A DNA stretch of 64,000 bases from Aerococcaceae bacterium DSM 111022 (GCA_015863195.1 JACBXO010000006.1:62001-126000); one strand, 5' to 3'. Shown: positions 1 to 8,447, counted from the first letter of the stretch. Notes: generated by a model not told the origin, from the sequence alone. Translations and numbers: made by a program.

Positions 1-300
1 CCATCAACTGCTGAAGCTGTTCAAGTATTCCGTGATAATGATATGATTTTCGGCCCTGCTAAAGCAGCTAACGCCGGTGGTGTTGGAGTATCTGGTTTAG
101 AAATGTCTCAAAACTCATTACGCTTACGTTGGACTTTCGAAGAAGTGGACGAGCGCCTACACGGTATCATGGAAGGCATTTTCCAAAATATCGTTGATAC
201 TTTAGAAGAATATGAGTTAGGTAAAGACTATGCAACGGCAGCTAATATTTATGCATTCAAAAATATTGCCGAATTAGTAAACATTCAAGGTGTTATCTAA
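1..300 (+). CDS. gdhA: NADP-type glutamate dehydrogenase, C-terminal fragment
   Basis: Open from base 1 in frame and ending with TAA at 298-300, so only the last 99 codons are present. The fragment contains AGGVGVSGLEMSQNS and RLRWTFEEVDERLH, typical of the C-terminal nucleotide-binding part of hexameric glutamate dehydrogenases (GdhA), and ends in the usual QGV-I tail. The family interconverts 2-oxoglutarate plus ammonia and glutamate in the cytosol. NADP rather than NAD specificity is inferred from resemblance to bacterial GdhA, because the cofactor-binding loop lies outside the window. A terminator hairpin follows 10 bases after the stop, so this is the last gene of its transcript. Confidence 0.9.
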   Translation, partial: PSTAEAVQVFRDNDMIFGPAKAANAGGVGVSGLEMSQNSLRLRWTFEEVDERLHGIMEGIFQNIVDTLEEYELGKDYATAANIYAFKNIAELVNIQGVI

Positions 301-309
301 TATAAAATT

Positions 310-337
310 AAGCTATCCTTTTGGGTAGCTTATTTTT
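310..337 (+). terminator. Rho-independent terminator after gdhA
   Basis: Nine-base-pair stem 310-318/323-331 (AAGCTATCC with GGGTAGCTT, one G-T pair), TTTT loop, followed by ATTTTT. Confidence 0.85.
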
Positions 338-355
338 GTGTTTAATTTTGGGTAT

Positions 356-378
356 AAAAAAAGCCCGCCAAAGCGAGC
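356..378 (-). terminator. Terminator after tRNA-Arg
   Basis: On the minus strand GCTCGC and GCGGGC (one G-T pair) form a 6-bp stem, 363-368/373-378, followed by seven T. It lies just downstream of the tRNA gene. Confidence 0.8.
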
Positions 379-386
379 TATCAATA

Positions 387-460
387 CACACCAGGCAGGA
401 TTCGAACCTGCGACCGTTCGCTTAGAAGGCGAATGCTCTATCCAGCTGAGCTACTGGTGC
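387..460 (-). tRNA. tRNA-Arg (anticodon TCT)
   Basis: The minus strand reads as a full cloverleaf. The acceptor stem is GCACCAG/CTGGTGT (G1-T72 wobble), the D arm GCTCAG..., the anticodon stem TTCGC/GCGAA with loop CTTCTAA (anticodon TCT, reading AGA), and the T arm GCAGG-TTCGAAT-CCTGC. The 3' CCA is not encoded; the sequence after the discriminator reads TAT. It is a single tRNA, not part of a cluster. Confidence 0.95.
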
Positions 461-560
461 TTAACACGATAATTTACATTATAGGACTATCTGACCCTTT
501 TGTAAAGTATATTTTATACTTTTTTCAAAAATTATTTGAAATTATCGATTCTTTCTCTAA

Positions 561-600
561 AAAACAAAAAGATATGTCACATTATCTCCGTGACATATCT
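561..600 (-). terminator. Terminator of the minus-strand flotillin cluster
   Basis: Strong 11-bp stem, 570-580/590-600 (AGATATGTCAC with GTGACATATCT). On the minus strand a T-rich tail follows (561-569). T residues also follow on the plus strand, so it may act both ways. Confidence 0.8.
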
Positions 601-607
601 TTTTTGG

Positions 608-1294
608 CTATTTTAAACTCACTGGTTTATCGAGCACTTCTTTCATAATAACTGCTCGGCGTAATTCTTTGTTATCGACTTTAAGTGTCTTCACCGATTT
701 ACGTCCTTGACGCTCCACTTCAATTTCTTGGTCCAACTCACCACTCATCAATCGTTCATAAAAATCATCTTCCCCAAACACAGTTCGAGTGTTAGGTTGA
801 CTCGTTTTATTTGTTTTATTAGAACGACTCTTTTGGGTTAAATTTTGTTGTTTTTTAGCCAAACGATCTTGTTTAAGTCGAAGTGATTCTTCTATAGACA
901 TTTCTTTACTTAAACTAGGACGAGAACTCATCGTGTGCTCTTTAGTAGTCGTTTTTGAATCAGCTACTGTACTTCTCGCTTGGACACCTTCATTATGACG
1001 TTTTTGTATTCGTTTTTGATAAGTGTTAATTCGTTCACCAGTTGCTTTATCTTCTGTAATTTCTTGCACTTGGCTTAAAACTGTTTGAAGATAATCTGAT
1101 TTCTCATGAGAGGACTTTGAAGATTGAGCTGGTTTCAAAGACCTAGTTTGATTTGACCGAGTAGGCCTTTGATTAACATTGCGCTCGTATTTCTTTGCAT
1201 TTAACTTTTCAGCTTCCTCTTTTCGTTTCCTTGTTGCATTTCGAAAAGAGATAAACCAGCCGATTCCTAACAGTATTAGCGGTAATAAATCCAT
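608..1294 (-). CDS. Membrane-anchored hypothetical protein next to floA
   Basis: I do not recognise this 228-aa protein. It starts with a short hydrophobic segment (DLLPLILLGIGWF), then a strongly basic, Ser/Thr/Gln-rich middle (residues about 20-155) that looks disordered, and a more ordered C-terminal part (about 160-228) containing GEDDFYERLMSGELDQEIEV and a KTLKVDNKELRRAVIMKEVL-like helix. The ATG at 1294 is preferred over upstream GTG 1303 and ATG 1300 because the GAGGTG ribosome site (1301-1306) would overlap those starts. It lies 58 bases downstream of floA and ends at a terminator, so it is probably co-transcribed. A role as an accessory of the flotillin membrane scaffold is a guess from position only. 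Confidence 0.7.
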   Translation of the reverse strand: MDLLPLILLGIGWFISFRNATRKRKEEAEKLNAKKYERNVNQRPTRSNQTRSLKPAQSSKSSHEKSDYLQTVLSQVQEITEDKATGERINTYQKRIQKRHNEGVQARSTVADSKTTTKEHTMSSRPSLSKEMSIEESLRLKQDRLAKKQQNLTQKSRSNKTNKTSQPNTRTVFGEDDFYERLMSGELDQEIEVERQGRKSVKTLKVDNKELRRAVIMKEVLDKPVSLK

Positions 1295-1352
1295 TGACAT
1301 CACCTCAATTTCATTGTGTCATGCTTTTAGCGATAATAGTTAAATCATACTA

Positions 1353-2345
1353 TTATTCATCTATCGCTGTATGGTCTTGGTCGCCTCCAGCAATTGCATC
1401 ACGCATTTGTGAGTCTGATTCAATATTACGCATACGGTAATAATCCATGACACCTAAATTACCATCGCGGAATGCTTGAGCCATTGCTAATGGTACTTCT
1501 GCTTCGGCTTCAACTACTTTGGCTTTCATACGTTGAACTTCCGCGATCATTTCTTGTTCTTCAGCTACCGCAAAGGCACGACGCTCTTCGGCTTTAGCTT
1601 GGGCTACGTTTTTATCGGCGATTGCTTGGTCTGCTTGTAATTTCGCACCAATATTTCGGCCAACGTCCACGTCAGCGATATCAATAGATAGAATTTCAAA
1701 TGCAGTACCTGAGTCTAAACCTTTTCTTAAAATCGTTTGTGAAATAGCATCCGGGTTTTCTAAAACAACCGAGTGAGTGGCAGATGAACCTACTGTGGTA
1801 ACTATACCTTCACCTACACGGGCGATAATTGTTTCTTCACCCGCACCACCAACTAAACGTTCGATATTAGCTCGTACAGTTACTTTCGCTTTTGCTTGAA
1901 CTTCGATACCGTTCATAGCTACACCGGCAATAACGGGTGTTTCAATAACTTTAGGGTTTACCGATACTTGAACTGCCTCGAAAACGTCACGACCAGCTAA
2001 GTCGATTGCTGCTGCTTGTTCGAAGTCTAAATCAATATTCGCACGGTGAGCAGCGATTAAAGCATCCACTACTTGGTTGATATTTCCTCCTGCTAAATAG
2101 TGAGCTTCAAGTTGATCTGTCGTTAAATCAATGCCCGCTTTTGTTGCTTTGATTAATGGTTGCACGATATCTGTCGGACGCACACGACGTAGTCGCATAC
2201 CAATTAAATTCCCGATGGATACTTTTGCACCTGAGAAATATGCAGTTACCCACAATCCAACTGGAACAAAGCTAAAGAATAGCGAGAGTAAAATGATAAG
2301 AATAACTGCTATAACAACTATCGTAATAATATTTTCTGGATCCAT
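1353..2345 (-). CDS. floA: Flotillin-like protein FloA
   Basis: 330 aa, the usual size of FloA (YqfA of Bacillus). An N-terminal membrane-inserted segment ([19 protein letters not shown], residues 2-25) is followed by MRLRRVRP, the conserved SPFH-like core ([39 protein letters not shown]) and a heptad-rich C-terminal helix ([19 protein letters not shown]) that drives oligomerisation in the family. FloA scaffolds functional membrane microdomains. The start at 2345 is chosen over the longer frame (to 2384) because it matches the family N-terminus MDP, has AGGAA seven bases upstream, and begins one base after the nfeD stop codon, which suggests translational coupling. Confidence 0.95.
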   Translation of the reverse strand: MDPENIITIVVIAVILIILLSLFFSFVPVGLWVTAYFSGAKVSIGNLIGMRLRRVRPTDIVQPLIKATKAGIDLTTDQLEAHYLAGGNINQVVDALIAAHRANIDLDFEQAAAIDLAGRDVFEAVQVSVNPKVIETPVIAGVAMNGIEVQAKAKVTVRANIERLVGGAGEETIIARVGEGIVTTVGSSATHSVVLENPDAISQTILRKGLDSGTAFEILSIDIADVDVGRNIGAKLQADQAIADKNVAQAKAEERRAFAVAEEQEMIAEVQRMKAKVVEAEAEVPLAMAQAFRDGNLGVMDYYRMRNIESDSQMRDAIAGGDQDHTAIDE

Positions 2346-2346
2346 A

Positions 2347-2955
2347 TTAATTTCCTGCCTTTCTGACATAAATCTGAGTGCCACGAACTTTTATAACTTT
2401 GATTGGTGTTCCTGAATTAATGAAGTCTTCATCCGAAATTACTTCATAGTATTCAGCGTTAATCTTAGCTTTCCCAACTGGTCTTAAATCGGTTATTGTT
2501 TCACCTTCAAGTCCAATTAAATCGGCTTTTTTCTGCAGTTTCTCCGCGGATTGACCGGTTTGTATCGCCTCGTTTAACACAAATCCTGGACTTAAAACCA
2601 GATTGCGGCCTGATTTTAAATAAATCATTCCCGTTATAAAACCGGTAAACAATATAGCCAATAACACTAAGACCAATGTTGAAAAATCATGGTATTCTGA
2701 CCATAGAGTATAAATAATTGCACCTAATCCTATCAATCCCATTATTCCAAAGTCTGGAACATATAACTCCACAATAATTAGCAAAATACCTAAAGCAAAT
2801 ACTAAAAATAACAATAGATTAGAACTAATAATCCAGAAGTAAGTACCAAAAGCCACTGCTGACAGTATCAAATACATCACAGACGGTCGGTTAAACATGG
2901 CCGTAATCAGTAAAAATACACCAAGTAATAAAATTAAAACATTCCATGTAACCAC
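2347..2955 (-). CDS. nfeD: NfeD-family membrane protein
   Basis: About 202 aa with four hydrophobic segments in the first 125 residues, then a soluble C-terminal domain with the NfeD OB-fold signature ([18 protein letters not shown], near residues 155-175). NfeD proteins pair with flotillins or stomatins in membrane microdomains. The short form here lacks the N-terminal ClpP-like protease domain of long NfeD. The start is taken as GTG at 2955: an AAAGGGGG site lies eight bases upstream, whereas the TTG at 2973 overlaps that site. The stop codon abuts the floA start, so the two are an operon. Confidence 0.85.
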   Translation of the reverse strand: MVTWNVLILLLGVFLLITAMFNRPSVMYLILSAVAFGTYFWIISSNLLLFLVFALGILLIIVELYVPDFGIMGLIGLGAIIYTLWSEYHDFSTLVLVLLAILFTGFITGMIYLKSGRNLVLSPGFVLNEAIQTGQSAEKLQKKADLIGLEGETITDLRPVGKAKINAEYYEVISDEDFINSGTPIKVIKVRGTQIYVRKAGN

Positions 2956-3062
2956 ATCAATTCCCCCTTTCAAAAAATTTGAGGAGTACCTCTAATTAAA
3001 TTTTACCATAGTAGAAACGTTTTCAATAGCGTATTGCCTTGATTCCCTTAGGTTTTTAAAAT

Positions 3063-3097
3063 AAAAAGGCGGCTACAATATGATTGCAGCCGCCTTT
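3063..3097 (-). terminator. Terminator after the rhodanese gene
   Basis: Long stem AAAGGCGGCTGCAAT with ATTGTAGCCGCCTTT on the minus strand (3065-3079/3083-3097), followed by T residues. Confidence 0.85.
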
Positions 3098-3107
3098 CTC
3101 AATTTAT

Positions 3108-3407
3108 TTATTTTTCTAACTGACTAGGATACTCAGGTGTTCCTTGTTCGATGTTAATCGCATTAAAGCCATTCTCATCTAAAAGTTTTGTTCCTTTTTC
3201 AGAAAATACACCATCATGGCAAATGACATGATATGTTTTGTCTTTATCCAATTTGTCTAAATTATCTTCTAATGTCGACATTGGCATATGAACAGCACCT
3301 GGGATATGTCCATCATCGTAGTACTCTTTCGGACGTACATCAAGAACATTTACTTCTTCTTTATTTTCAACCAAGCTATACAGTTCGTCAATATGAATTT
3401 GTTTCAT
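3108..3407 (-). CDS. Rhodanese-domain protein (single domain)
   Basis: A 99-aa single rhodanese fold. It has the N-terminal NVLDVRPKEYYDDGHIPGAVHMP motif region (VLDVR...GHIPGA) and an active-site loop starting with the likely persulfide-carrying cysteine, CHDGVFSEKG (near residue 64). Such PspE/GlpE-like proteins move sulfane sulfur from thiosulfate or persulfide to acceptors. The start has GGAGGG seven bases upstream. Monocistronic: it has its own terminator, and the CRISPR scar lies upstream. The physiological substrate cannot be told. Confidence 0.88.
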   Translation of the reverse strand: MKQIHIDELYSLVENKEEVNVLDVRPKEYYDDGHIPGAVHMPMSTLEDNLDKLDKDKTYHVICHDGVFSEKGTKLLDENGFNAINIEQGTPEYPSQLEK

Positions 3408-3535
3408 AATATTCCCTCCATTTTTACTTCCTTTTTCTACATTAATAGCGTATCAAATATAAAGAGTAAGCGCTATTAATCTGCTCATAAAAACTGATCT
3501 AAGTTATATACGTTGGCTGAAGTATATTTAGTATA

Positions 3536-3628
3536 GAGCAGTTACCATTCAAAACAACATAGCTCTAAAACAGTAGAAGAACATTTTCTTCGTATCCTTT
3601 TGTTTCATTACCATTCAAAACAACATAG
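3536..3628 (-). CRISPR. Remnant type II-A CRISPR: hybrid repeat, one spacer, terminal repeat
   Basis: Read on the minus strand: a 27-base repeat 3' part (3602-3628, CTATGTTGTTTTGAATGG... ending GAAAC), exactly 30 bases of unique spacer (3572-3601), then a repeat beginning GTTTTAGAGCTATGTTG (3536-3571; the last bases TGCTC are degenerate, as expected of the final repeat of an array). The repeat matches the well-known type II-A Cas9 repeat type (GTTTTAGAGCTA...GAATGG). The two copies share 22 identical bases (3542-3563 and 3608-3629). The inner copy is at the same time the anti-repeat of the tracrRNA described next. No cas gene, leader or further repeat is present in the window. Confidence 0.85.
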
Positions 3629-3693
3629 CAAGTTAAAATAAGGCTTTGACCGTTATCAACTTGTAAAAGTGGCGCTGTCTCGGCGCTTTTTTT
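3606..3693 (+). ncRNA. tracrRNA (type II-A), orphan
   Basis: The order of elements matches Streptococcus-type tracrRNA: anti-repeat (ACCATTCAAAACAACATAGC, 3610-3629), AAGTTAAAATAAGG, nexus GGCTTTGACCGTTATCAAC, a stem ACTT/AAGT with GTAA loop, then a terminator hairpin GCGCTG-TCT-CGGCGC (3672-3677/3681-3686) followed by seven T. Every structural element needed for Cas9 binding is visible. I find no convincing promoter: the natural promoters of such genes lie on the anti-repeat side, which is here replaced by the spacer and last array repeat. Whether it is transcribed is therefore open. No cas9 lies in this window. Confidence 0.88.
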
Positions 3694-3761
3694 ATTTCTT
3701 AAATATAAGTATAGACTATATTTAATGAAATATGATATTTTTTTAATATTTTTGTTATAAA

Positions 3762-3794
3762 AAACACAAACTGACTAACAGCTTGTGTTTTTTT
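3762..3794. terminator. Bidirectional terminator-like hairpin
   Basis: Stem AAACACAA/TTGTGTTT (3762-3769/3783-3790), with T residues after it on the plus strand and an A-rich stretch before it. No adjacent gene needs it, since the tracrRNA has its own terminator. It may be left over from the lost CRISPR-Cas locus or its flank. Confidence 0.6.
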
Positions 3795-3873
3795 ATTGCG
3801 TCTATTTTCCAAATGGAATTCCTGCTCCCAATATGATAGACTCCTATTATTATGCGATGAAAGGAGTGCAACT

Positions 3874-4794
3874 TTGGCACTATCAAATTTCTTACAAATG
3901 CTAGATATTCAACTCACACTCGTATTATTTCTCTTTATAGGTATCTTATGTTACCAATTCAAAATAATTACCGATGAATCAAGACCAAGCTTTATGAAAT
4001 TATTACTCAACATCTTCTTACCCATCATGGTCTTCAATTCATTCAGTAAAATCACCATCGAATTACTACAATTAAGTCTAATAGCCGTTGTAGTCGGAAC
4101 AATCATTTATATCATTATCGCTGTTATTTCACCCTTATTATATAAAAAGTATAACAGTGACAAGCGCCCGATTTTGGAATATGCCACATTAGTAAATAAT
4201 GCCGGCTTCGCTGGTTTGCCTTTAGTAACTTCGATCTTTGGTGACGATGGCGCTATCATCGGTTCCGTTTATTTAGTTCCCCACCGCATCTTCACTTGGA
4301 CGGTTGGTTTACAAATTTATGAACGTTCTTCTGAAACGAATATTAAAGATGCTTTTATCAAACTGATGAAGAATCCTTCTATTATAGCGGTTGTCTTAGG
4401 TTTAGTACGTGGTTTACTTTCAATTCCACTACCGGATTTTATGGACCGTGGTTTTGCCTCAATTGCTAGTGCAGTTCAGCCGATGGCAATGATTGTGATT
4501 GGTTCCGTGATCGCAAAAGTCGATTATAAATCGTTAATCGAACCCGGTATTATTAAATACTGTGTTATCCGTTTAATCGTTATCCCTTTAATTGTGTTAG
4601 GTGTCATGAAATTATTGCAAATGGATCCTGTTTTAACCGGGGTTGTGACCATTATGGCAGGTATGCCTGCTGGTACACCAACACCCATTTTAGCAGCTCA
4701 ATATGATTTAAATGTCCCCTTTGCGGCTAAGCTTACTTTTGTTTCGATTATGTTATCGGTGATAACAAGTCCAATTCTAATGTTATTTGTTTAG
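3874..4794 (+). CDS. AEC family transporter (auxin efflux carrier type)
   Basis: 306 aa with about ten hydrophobic segments in two halves and the AEC family pattern (LPIMVFNSFSKI in the first half, NNAGFAGLPLVTSIFGDDG in the middle, MPAGTPTPILAAQY near the end). AEC proteins export or import organic anions such as malate or lactate. The TTG start at 3874 is supported by AAGGAG seven bases upstream; the frame can be read back to a TTG at 3796, but that lies in a terminator tail. The next gene follows after nine bases, so the two are one operon. The substrate is not known. Confidence 0.85.
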   Translation: MALSNFLQMLDIQLTLVLFLFIGILCYQFKIITDESRPSFMKLLLNIFLPIMVFNSFSKITIELLQLSLIAVVVGTIIYIIIAVISPLLYKKYNSDKRPILEYATLVNNAGFAGLPLVTSIFGDDGAIIGSVYLVPHRIFTWTVGLQIYERSSETNIKDAFIKLMKNPSIIAVVLGLVRGLLSIPLPDFMDRGFASIASAVQPMAMIVIGSVIAKVDYKSLIEPGIIKYCVIRLIVIPLIVLGVMKLLQMDPVLTGVVTIMAGMPAGTPTPILAAQYDLNVPFAAKLTFVSIMLSVITSPILMLFV

Positions 4795-4803
4795 AGGTGT
4801 AAT

Positions 4804-5637
4804 ATGTCTATTTATAAAGCAGAAAAAGTAACCAAAAATATTACGCGCATCATCATGCCCTATGTTTGTTTCTATTACGTCGAAGGAACTGAACGTGGTT
4901 TACTCATTGATAATGGTTGGGGATATGATGATTTACGTCCCGTGATTGATGAAATTGCGACCAAAGAATATGACGTTTTACTCACTCATGGCCATCCTGA
5001 TCATGCTGGTGCAACAAATCAATTTAGTGACAAACGCGTTTATCTAAATCACAAGGACCAAAAAATGTTTGATCGTTCTTGTAGTGAACCTACGCGTCGT
5101 TTTCTTTTAAAGAATCATTTTGAAAAGCACGCCATGGATTTTGACAGAGATTTAATGAGTCCCATTTATCAAGGGGGCTTTACTGATTTGTCTGACGGAC
5201 AAGTGTTTGATTTAGGTAGTTACACACTCGAACTCATTGAAGTTCCCGGTCACACACCGGGTATTATGACAGTCCTATTTAAAGAGGACCGGTTGTTATT
5301 AGCGGGTGACGCTTGTTTTAATCCAATTTCTCTCAATAATCAATCGAGTTTATCTGTCGAATCGCTTTATGAATCCATTCCTAAATTATTCCCCTATTTA
5401 AGAGAGGTCGATTTGGTTTTAACGAACCATAATGGTTATGATGCGCCAATTGACGTGGTCTACGCGAGTCATTATTTGGCTGGAGAAATTTTAAAAGGGA
5501 ATGATGACAAAGTTCGTATCAAAAAAGATAATAATTGGTTGATCGCTCGACATAAAGATCAGAGTAAATTGTCTGATATAGCAGAAACAGCCAATATTTA
5601 CTATTACCCAAATCGCATTTATAAGTCTGAAGAATAA
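4804..5637 (+). CDS. Metallo-beta-lactamase-fold hydrolase
   Basis: 277 aa with the complete zinc-binding set of the superfamily: THGHPDHAG (HxHxDH, near residue 60), EVPGHTPGIM, LLAGDACF and the final LTNHNG histidine. Members include glyoxalase II, lactonases and related hydrolases; the exact reaction cannot be assigned. GAGGTG lies upstream of the ATG. It is co-transcribed with the AEC transporter, which may hint that both handle the same metabolite, though this is only inference. A long terminator follows. Confidence 0.88.
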   Translation: MSIYKAEKVTKNITRIIMPYVCFYYVEGTERGLLIDNGWGYDDLRPVIDEIATKEYDVLLTHGHPDHAGATNQFSDKRVYLNHKDQKMFDRSCSEPTRRFLLKNHFEKHAMDFDRDLMSPIYQGGFTDLSDGQVFDLGSYTLELIEVPGHTPGIMTVLFKEDRLLLAGDACFNPISLNNQSSLSVESLYESIPKLFPYLREVDLVLTNHNGYDAPIDVVYASHYLAGEILKGNDDKVRIKKDNNWLIARHKDQSKLSDIAETANIYYYPNRIYKSEE

Positions 5638-5660
5638 AATATACTTCTAAACTCAAATAA

Positions 5661-5707
5661 AAACGCCTAATACAGTGTCTAGAAACACTAATATTAGGCG
5701 TTTTTTT
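5661..5707. terminator. Shared bidirectional terminator
   Basis: Stem AAACGCCTAATA/TATTAGGCGTTT (5661-5672/5692-5703) with an inner AGTGT/ACACT stem, and T tracts on both strands. It serves the hydrolase on the plus strand and adhE on the minus strand. Confidence 0.85.
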
Positions 5708-5745
5708 GTATCTGCGTTTTTCTACACCATACTTTTTAAAAAGTA

Positions 5746-8382
5746 TTAGTATTTAATGCGTCCTGGATTCTCGCCGTATCCTAAGTATGAGTCGTGAAGA
5801 ATTTCTTCTAAATCACTTACTACTGCTAGGCGTGGGTTGACCGGTGTACATTGGTCTTCGTATGCTAGGTATGCGAGGTCTGAGGCTTTTTCGTCCCATT
5901 CTGTTTTGTCGATACCTTGAGCTTTAAAGTTCATTTCAATACCTACTTTTTCACCTAATTCAAATACCGCTTTGGCTAGTGAAGCGACACCTTCTTCTGG
6001 TGTTGATGCTGGTAGGCCGAGTAAGTTTGCGACTGTTTGGTAGCGAACGTCTGCGTCATAGTAATTGTATTTAGGCCAGTTTGATAATTTAGCTGGTTTT
6101 GTCCCATTGTAGCGGATGACATATGGTAATAAGATGGCGTTAGTGCGTCCGTGAACGGTATGGAACTGTCCACCGATTTTGTGTGCCATTGAGTGAGAAA
6201 TACCTAAGAAGGCATTACCAAAGGCCATACCTGCAATTGTTGAGGCATGATGCATATTTTCTCGTGCTTCGTAGTCACAGTCTTTGACAGACGCTTCCAA
6301 GTTTTCAAAGACCATTTGAATAGCTTGTAGGGCTAATCCATCGGTATATGGACTGGCCATTACTGATACATAGGCTTCTAGCGCGTGTGTTAAGACGTCC
6401 ATACCTGTATCTGCTGCAACTGACGCTGGAACAGACATGACAAGAGCTGGGTCAATAATCGCAATACTTGGTAGTAAAGCGTAGTCTGCTAGTGGGTATT
6501 TCATATTGTTTTCTTTATCTGAGATAACCGCAAATGGTGTTACTTCAGCACCAGTACCTGATGTTGTTGGAATCGCGATAAATTTCGCTTTTTCTCCTAA
6601 GCTTGGGAATTTGAAGGCACGCTTACGGATGTCCATGAATTTTTGAACTAAGTCTCTAAAGTCTACTTCTGGTCTTTCATAGAATAACCACATGACTTTA
6701 GCAGCGTCAATCGGTGAACCTCCACCTAGTGCAATAATTGTATCCGGTTCGAAATTCTTCATAATCTCTGCACCACGGCGTACGGTTGTAATATCTGGGT
6801 CTGCTTCGACATCAAAGAACACTTCAATATCCACATGATTATTTCGTGCATAGAGTTGATCTGTTACTTTTTTAACATAACCTAATTTCCACATTGTCTT
6901 ATCTGTGATAATCATTGCTCTATTTACATTATATGATTCTTTGAGGTATTGAATCGAATCGCGTTCAAAGTAAACTTTACGCGGTACTTTAAACCATTGC
7001 ATATTATTTCTCCTCTTACCGACTTTTTTCACATTTAATAAGTGTTTAGCTGTTACGTTTTCACCTACAGAGTTACGTCCATAAGAACCGCAACCTAATG
7101 TTAATGATGGCTCGAATGCATTATATACATCCCCAATTCCCCCGAATGTTGATGGTGAATTCCAAATAATACGCATAACATTGACTCTTTCACCAAACTC
7201 ATCTACGAGCGCTTTATCATTTGTATGGATCGCTGCTGAGTGACCGAGTCCATCAAAGTTAACAATGTCTGCTGATTTTTGAAGACCTTCTTCTCTTGAA
7301 TGAACTTTAATTAGTGGTAAAATTGGTGCTAAAATTTCTCTCGTTAATGGCTCTACTTCACCAATCTCTGATAATTCTACTAATAATAATCCTGTTTTTT
7401 CAGGCACTTCAAACCCAGCTTCTTTAGCAATCCAAGTCGCTGGTTTCCCAACCATTCCAGCATTGAGTTTTGCTCCGGCACAGTTTTCACTATGTGCTTT
7501 TACACCGAAACTAAATTCTTCTAGTTTTGCTTTTTGAGCAGCATTTAAAATAACAGCATGATATGACTCGAATTCTTTTACTACGTCATCATAAATTTCA
7601 GCGTCGATAACAATTGACTCTTCTGAAGCACAAATCATTCCATTATCAAATGTACGACTGAGTACAATATCGTGTACTGCTTGTTTGATATTTGCTGTTT
7701 TTTCAATATATGCTGGTACATTCCCTGCCCCAACACCTAACGCTGGTTTTCCACATGAATAGGCTGAACGAACCATCGCATTACCACCTGTTGCTAAAAT
7801 TGACGCTACCCCATCATGGTTCATTAAAGCGTCTGTTGCTTCCATTGAAACTTGTGGTACCCATTGAATACAGTCTTCAGGTGCACCTGCTTTAACAGCA
7901 GCATCTCGAACAATTTCAGCTGCATGTTTCGAACATTCAAACGCCGATGGATGGAATGAGAAGATAATCGGATTACGTGTTTTCAATGCAATCAATGATT
8001 TAAAAATAACGGTTGAAGTTGGATTCGTTGTTGGAATTAAACCAGCAAGAACACCAAGCGGTTCTGCGATATAAGTTAAGCCTTTAATTTCATCTTCTTC
8101 GATAATCCCAACTGTTTTCATCCCACGCATAGAGTTTGTTACATGTTCACAAGAAAACAAGTTTTTCGTTGCCTTATCTTCAAAAACACCACGTTGTGTT
8201 TCTTCAACCGCGTGTTTTGCTAAAATACCGTGTGCGTCCAATGCCTGAACTGATGACTTTGCTACAATATAATCAATTTTTTCTTGGTCATAATTTTGAT
8301 ACTCATCTAAAGCTTTTAGTCCTTTTTGGACAAGTTCATCAATCATTAATTGAACTTCCCCATGTTCATTGTTTGTCGTCAT
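5746..8382 (-). CDS. adhE: Bifunctional acetaldehyde-CoA / alcohol dehydrogenase AdhE
   Basis: 878 aa, the normal AdhE length. The N-terminal half is an acylating aldehyde dehydrogenase with the catalytic cysteine in FDNGMICASEES (near residue 250). From about residue 465 comes an iron-dependent alcohol dehydrogenase with GGGSPIDAAKVMWL, DTGMDVLTHALEAYVS and HSMAHKIGGQFHTVHGRTNA, which carry the metal ligands. It turns acetyl-CoA into ethanol with two NADH, regenerating NAD+ in anaerobic growth, and forms filaments (spirosomes) in the family. GGGGGAG precedes the ATG. The upstream region carries a promoter, two Rex-like boxes and a cre site, so NADH/NAD+ ratio and carbon supply probably control it. 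Monocistronic. Confidence 0.97.
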   Translation of the reverse strand: MTTNNEHGEVQLMIDELVQKGLKALDEYQNYDQEKIDYIVAKSSVQALDAHGILAKHAVEETQRGVFEDKATKNLFSCEHVTNSMRGMKTVGIIEEDEIKGLTYIAEPLGVLAGLIPTTNPTSTVIFKSLIALKTRNPIIFSFHPSAFECSKHAAEIVRDAAVKAGAPEDCIQWVPQVSMEATDALMNHDGVASILATGGNAMVRSAYSCGKPALGVGAGNVPAYIEKTANIKQAVHDIVLSRTFDNGMICASEESIVIDAEIYDDVVKEFESYHAVILNAAQKAKLEEFSFGVKAHSENCAGAKLNAGMVGKPATWIAKEAGFEVPEKTGLLLVELSEIGEVEPLTREILAPILPLIKVHSREEGLQKSADIVNFDGLGHSAAIHTNDKALVDEFGERVNVMRIIWNSPSTFGGIGDVYNAFEPSLTLGCGSYGRNSVGENVTAKHLLNVKKVGKRRNNMQWFKVPRKVYFERDSIQYLKESYNVNRAMIITDKTMWKLGYVKKVTDQLYARNNHVDIEVFFDVEADPDITTVRRGAEIMKNFEPDTIIALGGGSPIDAAKVMWLFYERPEVDFRDLVQKFMDIRKRAFKFPSLGEKAKFIAIPTTSGTGAEVTPFAVISDKENNMKYPLADYALLPSIAIIDPALVMSVPASVAADTGMDVLTHALEAYVSVMASPYTDGLALQAIQMVFENLEASVKDCDYEARENMHHASTIAGMAFGNAFLGISHSMAHKIGGQFHTVHGRTNAILLPYVIRYNGTKPAKLSNWPKYNYYDADVRYQTVANLLGLPASTPEEGVASLAKAVFELGEKVGIEMNFKAQGIDKTEWDEKASDLAYLAYEDQCTPVNPRLAVVSDLEEILHDSYLGYGENPGRIKY

Positions 8383-8412
8383 TGAAAACTCCCCCTTTTT
8401 TTTTACAAATTA

Positions 8413-8441
8413 ATAATACAACGAAAATAGATAAAAGTAAA
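8413..8441 (-). promoter_or_regulatory. Probable adhE promoter
   Basis: Minus strand: -35 TTTACT (8436-8441), 17-base spacer, -10 TATTAT (8413-8418). The match to consensus is moderate; support comes mainly from position next to the Rex box. Confidence 0.5.
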
Positions 8442-8447
8442 TAGATT

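Noticed and set aside
3504-3537. Possible promoter for the orphan tracrRNA (TTGGCT, TATATT and TATAGA boxes)
   Set aside because: No -35/-10 pair with 16-18 base spacing; the TTGGCT to TATAGA distance is only 13 bases.
3536-3693. A natural single-guide (tracr-L-like) RNA made from the repeat plus tracrRNA
   Set aside because: On the tracrRNA strand the upstream repeat is in anti-sense, so it cannot pair with the anti-repeat to form the guide duplex.
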